A stretch of DNA of 15,955 nt from DATDCV01 sp036524155 (GTDB taxonomy: Bacteria > Verrucomicrobiota > Verrucomicrobiia > Limisphaerales > UBA8199): contig DATDCV010000753.1 of the NCBI GenBank assembly GCA_036524155.1, positions 1 to 15,955 on the forward strand, written 5' to 3'. This document shows positions 13,937 through 15,955 of the stretch, piece by piece (positions within the stretch are counted from its first letter, which is position 1; each line of letters begins with the position of its first letter). The notes below the pieces were generated by a model, which did no database searches, was not told the DNA's origin, and saw nothing but the letters and a program-made list of their open reading frames with translations. A program made the position numbers and the translations under genes.

Positions 13937-14270
13937 CTGAGGCACAGCTTCGGCAGTCACATTATCGTTAACGTTGGAAGGTCACAGCGTTGGAGGTCCA
14001 ACGTCAGACGTTCATCTGTTCAACGGTTTGGCAAAACAATGCGCATTTCTGAAGACGCGCTTCCTAACCATGGCATAGATAGTGCTTTTGTTGCCAATTG
14101 GATTTGTGTGTAATCGGAGGACAACCGCGCTGTCACCGGGGCAAATCCTGGGGATAGAAAGTAACAATCCCGGGGCGAAAATTGTTCAAAAAAAGTTTAA
14201 TAAACCGTTGACACGGGTCTGGCGCTTTGCAATAGTTGGGGCACACACGGTAAACACAAACTACAAACAT
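13937..14270. other. Intergenic region with palindromes and promoter
   Basis: No gene is supported. Two small palindromes occur: CGTTGGA-GG-TCCAACG (13988-14003) and AACGTC-A-GACGTT (14000-14012). No T-tract follows either, so termination of the lipoprotein transcript is not explained. The second half is relatively AT-rich and carries the candidate promoter of the next gene at 14208-14236. An open frame extends upstream of 14271 to 14082, but it looks untranslated. Confidence 0.6.
14208..14236 (+). promoter_or_regulatory. Candidate sigma-70-type promoter
   Basis: The -35 box TTGACA (14208-14213) is a perfect match. A 17-base spacer leads to AATAGT (14231-14236), which matches 4 of 6 positions of the -10 consensus. 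The transcript would start near 14243 and give a leader of about 28 bases before the ATG at 14271. Confidence 0.6.
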
Positions 14271-14939
14271 ATGAGAACAAAAATACTGTTAGGACTAGCT
14301 GTACTCGCAGTTAGTGCGTCCACACTTGTGGCGCAAGTGTATTCATTAAACATCGTCGGTTATGTCAATCAGGCAGTGCCTGCGGGGTCAGCGGCGGCTC
14401 CCAGCTTCGTCCTGATCGGCAATCCGCTGAAAGCCTCCCCTGATAATACTGTGGGGACGGTTCTTGCCGGCCAGTTGCCAGCGACTTCCTCGCTGTTATC
14501 TTGGGATGGTTCGACGTTCCTTGAGAACGTTTACAGCGGCGGTGGTGCGGCAGGATGGGACGTTCCGGATGCGGTCATCGCCCCAGGCACGGGATTCTTC
14601 ATCAAGAATCCGACGACCACTGCGGCGACTATCACGTTCGTGGGCGAAGTGCTCGCGGGTCTCCAGACCAACTCGATGACAACGGCGTTCAGTCTCGTCA
14701 GCTCGAAGGTGCCTGTTGCGGGTGACCTGTTCGCGGATGCTCATTTGAACTTCACCAACATGGTTGCGAACGACTCGCTGTTGACTTGGGACGGCTCGAC
14801 CTACATCGAGAACGTCTATGCTGGTGGTGGCGCCCCGGGCTGGGATTCACCCCCGGTGGTTACTGTTGGCCAAGGCTTCTTCCTGAAGCAGGCTGGCGCA
14901 GTGCACACGGTCAACTGGATTACCATTGGCTTCCCCTAA
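14271..14939 (+). CDS. Secreted two-repeat protein, unknown function
   Basis: The 222-residue product has a clear signal peptide (MRTKILLGLAVLAVSASTLVAQ) followed by VYSLNIVGYVNQ, an opening I associate with exported proteins of Verrucomicrobiota. The mature part consists of two related repeats of about 95 residues. Repeat one has SLLSWDGSTFLENVY at 74-88 and GFFIK at 108-112; repeat two has SLLTWDGSTYIENVY at 169-183 and GFFLK at 202-206. Both contain GGGAxGWD. No catalytic motif is seen, and a structural or surface role is possible. The leader is A/C-rich (CACAAACTACAAACAT) with no Shine-Dalgarno. A PEP-CTERM gene starts 52 bases downstream and probably shares the transcript, ending at the terminator at 15648-15678. 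The start is chosen from the signal peptide; the open frame upstream of it is untranslated leader. Confidence 0.8.
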   Translation: MRTKILLGLAVLAVSASTLVAQVYSLNIVGYVNQAVPAGSAAAPSFVLIGNPLKASPDNTVGTVLAGQLPATSSLLSWDGSTFLENVYSGGGAAGWDVPDAVIAPGTGFFIKNPTTTAATITFVGEVLAGLQTNSMTTAFSLVSSKVPVAGDLFADAHLNFTNMVANDSLLTWDGSTYIENVYAGGGAPGWDSPPVVTVGQGFFLKQAGAVHTVNWITIGFP

Positions 14940-14991
14940 ACCTTAACATCAATTACAAATCCACAACAAACCACAAACTAAGTAAACCAAC

Positions 14992-15624
14992 ATGAAAAAA
15001 ATCCTACTAACAGCCCTGCTAAGTTGCGTTACAGTAGGCGTATTCGCACAAGGCGTTGTTCAGTTCAGAACGTTCTACGCCAGCTCGACGCCGCCCGTTA
15101 ATGCACAGGTGCATTTGGGCGACATGGCCGGACCTCTGCTCGACAGCGGTAACACTCTGTGGCGAGCGGCGCTCATTGGCGGGCCGACCACAGGGACTGC
15201 CGCAAATGTTGCCGCCAATGTGGTGGGCAACCTGTCGATGATGTATCAGCCGACGACGACCACGCTGACCTGGGTGAACTTCAGAGCTGCTCCCAACGCA
15301 GGTTATGTTAGTGTCACCAACCCTCCGCGTGCGGTGCCCGGAGTTGACTGGGGTGGCCAGGCGATGGTTCAGATGGTTGCCTGGCAAGGTAACTACGACA
15401 CTTGGGCTGCCGCGTTCGCAGCCTGGCAGGCAGGCACGCCTGATGTGCTCATCGGGGCCTCGAACCCGCTGACACTCACGCTGCCCGCGAGTGCGCAGTC
15501 GACCACCCTGACCTATCTGACGGGTCTCAACTCGTTCGCCATCGTTCCGGTTCCGGAGCCGACCACATTCGCGCTCGCTGGACTGGGTGCTGCCGCGCTG
15601 TTGATCTTCCGTCGTCGCAGCTAA
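14992..15624 (+). CDS. PEP-CTERM sorting domain protein
   Basis: The 210-residue exported protein has an N-terminal signal peptide (MKKILLTALLSCVTVGVFAQ) and a textbook C-terminal PEP-CTERM signal: VPEP at 187-190, a hydrophobic helix (FALAGLGAAALLIF) and a basic end RRRS. Such proteins are recognised by an exosortase (EpsH/XrtA type) and processed at the cell envelope, often with exopolysaccharide export; no exosortase is present in this window. The central part is Ala/Thr/Gly-rich with no recognised domain. The leader before the ATG is A/C-rich (CCACAAACTAAGTAAACCAAC), lacks a Shine-Dalgarno, and shares CACAAACTA with the preceding gene. The gene is followed directly by a strong terminator. 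Confidence 0.93.
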   Translation: MKKILLTALLSCVTVGVFAQGVVQFRTFYASSTPPVNAQVHLGDMAGPLLDSGNTLWRAALIGGPTTGTAANVAANVVGNLSMMYQPTTTTLTWVNFRAAPNAGYVSVTNPPRAVPGVDWGGQAMVQMVAWQGNYDTWAAAFAAWQAGTPDVLIGASNPLTLTLPASAQSTTLTYLTGLNSFAIVPVPEPTTFALAGLGAAALLIFRRRS

Positions 15625-15647
15625 TAGCTGACCGTTAGTTATTTCAC

Positions 15648-15678
15648 GAAGCCGCCTGAAAAGGCGGCTTCTTTTTTT
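15648..15678 (+). terminator. Intrinsic terminator
   Basis: A perfect 9-bp stem, GAAGCCGCC (15648-15656) and GGCGGCTTC (15663-15671), has loop TGAAAA and is followed by seven T residues (15672-15678). It lies 24 bases after the PEP-CTERM stop codon and is the clearest terminator in the window. It acts on the plus strand only, since there is no T-run on the other side. Confidence 0.95.
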
Positions 15679-15955
15679 GTACGCATTTGCTGCTGATTCC
15701 GAGTTTCGGTTTCATCCTGACCGGAGGGATGGGCGAAAATAGCCCACCGTTTCAACGGTGGGTATGGCGTTACCACGTAGCCCCAAGCCCCGCCAGGGGC
15801 GAAAGAATCTTTCCCATGCGCTGAACAGTTCTGTCGTCCCTGGCGGGACTTTACTCTCTTGCCCGCACCCAAACCCCACCGTTGAAACGGTGGGCTATTA
15901 TCAATTGTCCCTGTGGGACAGCAACGCCACGCGAACTTCCTTAAATCCTGGTTTT
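15679..15955. other. Non-coding tail with palindromes
   Basis: No gene is supported. It holds the composite palindrome at 15738-15899 and a small palindrome, GTCCC-TGT-GGGAC, at 15907-15919. The sequence continues past the window edge, so a gene starting further right cannot be excluded. Confidence 0.6.
15738..15899. repeat. Composite palindromic repeat with nested arms
   Basis: Perfect 25-base inverted arms lie at 15738-15762 and 15875-15899. Each arm contains a 9-bp hairpin, CCCACCGTT/AACGGTGGG, with centre TC on the left (15743-15762) and GA on the right (15875-15894). Inside lies a second inverted pair, CCCGCCAGGG (15789-15798) and CCCTGGCGGG (15838-15847). The layout is that of the element at 16-121, but the sequences differ. 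It is located beyond the terminator and is not itself a terminator. Confidence 0.88.

Noticed and set aside
14100..14200. Possible structured RNA or riboswitch upstream of the secreted protein
   Set aside because: G-rich and C-rich runs give only interrupted pairing, no known riboswitch core was recognised, and the candidate promoter lies downstream of it.
14082..14270. Extended start for the two-repeat secreted protein
   Set aside because: It runs through the candidate promoter and puts the signal peptide in the interior of the protein.

Overview
This is a bacterial, GC-rich window, most likely from the Verrucomicrobiota (a Limisphaerales/Pedosphaera-like lineage). That placement is inferred from several signs together: a Tat-exported Gfo/Idh/MocA oxidoreductase, a secreted aldose 1-epimerase, a PEP-CTERM protein, a secreted 'QVYSLNIVGYVN' protein, a decayed prepilin-like gene of a type common in that phylum, and many palindromic intergenic repeats. 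No rRNA, tRNA, CRISPR array, phage gene or transposase was recognised.

Layout. The left end (1-125) is a palindromic repeat, followed by a minus-strand Gfo/Idh/MocA oxidoreductase (126-1502). A 490-base repeat-rich gap separates it from a plus-strand series: secreted galM (2052-3245), an RHH antitoxin plus MazF/PemK-like toxin pair (3293-3891) with its own candidate promoter and operator, asnS (4071-5432) and a radical SAM enzyme with a cysteine-rich C-terminus (5491-6672). Then come a decayed prepilin-like gene (6783-7244), a composite palindrome (7265-7364) and a small membrane protein (7426-7776).

The middle (7923-11387, minus strand) is a tightly packed operon read mlaE-mlaF-mlaD-MBL hydrolase. 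It encodes an Mla-type lipid transporter (permease, ATPase, membrane-anchored MCE protein) followed by a metallo-beta-lactamase-fold hydrolase whose GTG start overlaps the mlaD stop. Upstream lies a four-helix-bundle (S23/IVS-type) gene (11596-12060) flanked by tandem octamer repeats in inverted orientation.

The right end (12188-15955, plus strand) holds a large putative lipoprotein, a secreted protein made of two related repeats, and a PEP-CTERM protein followed by a strong intrinsic terminator. The last two genes share an A/C-rich leader with no Shine-Dalgarno sequence. The window closes with another palindromic composite.

Two patterns are not explained by the genes. First, four different intergenic elements share one architecture: a pair of short hairpins in inverted orientation. 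One pair carries a compensatory base change that preserves each hairpin. Second, an 8-bp repeat family occurs at three places and contains the stop codons of two unrelated genes.
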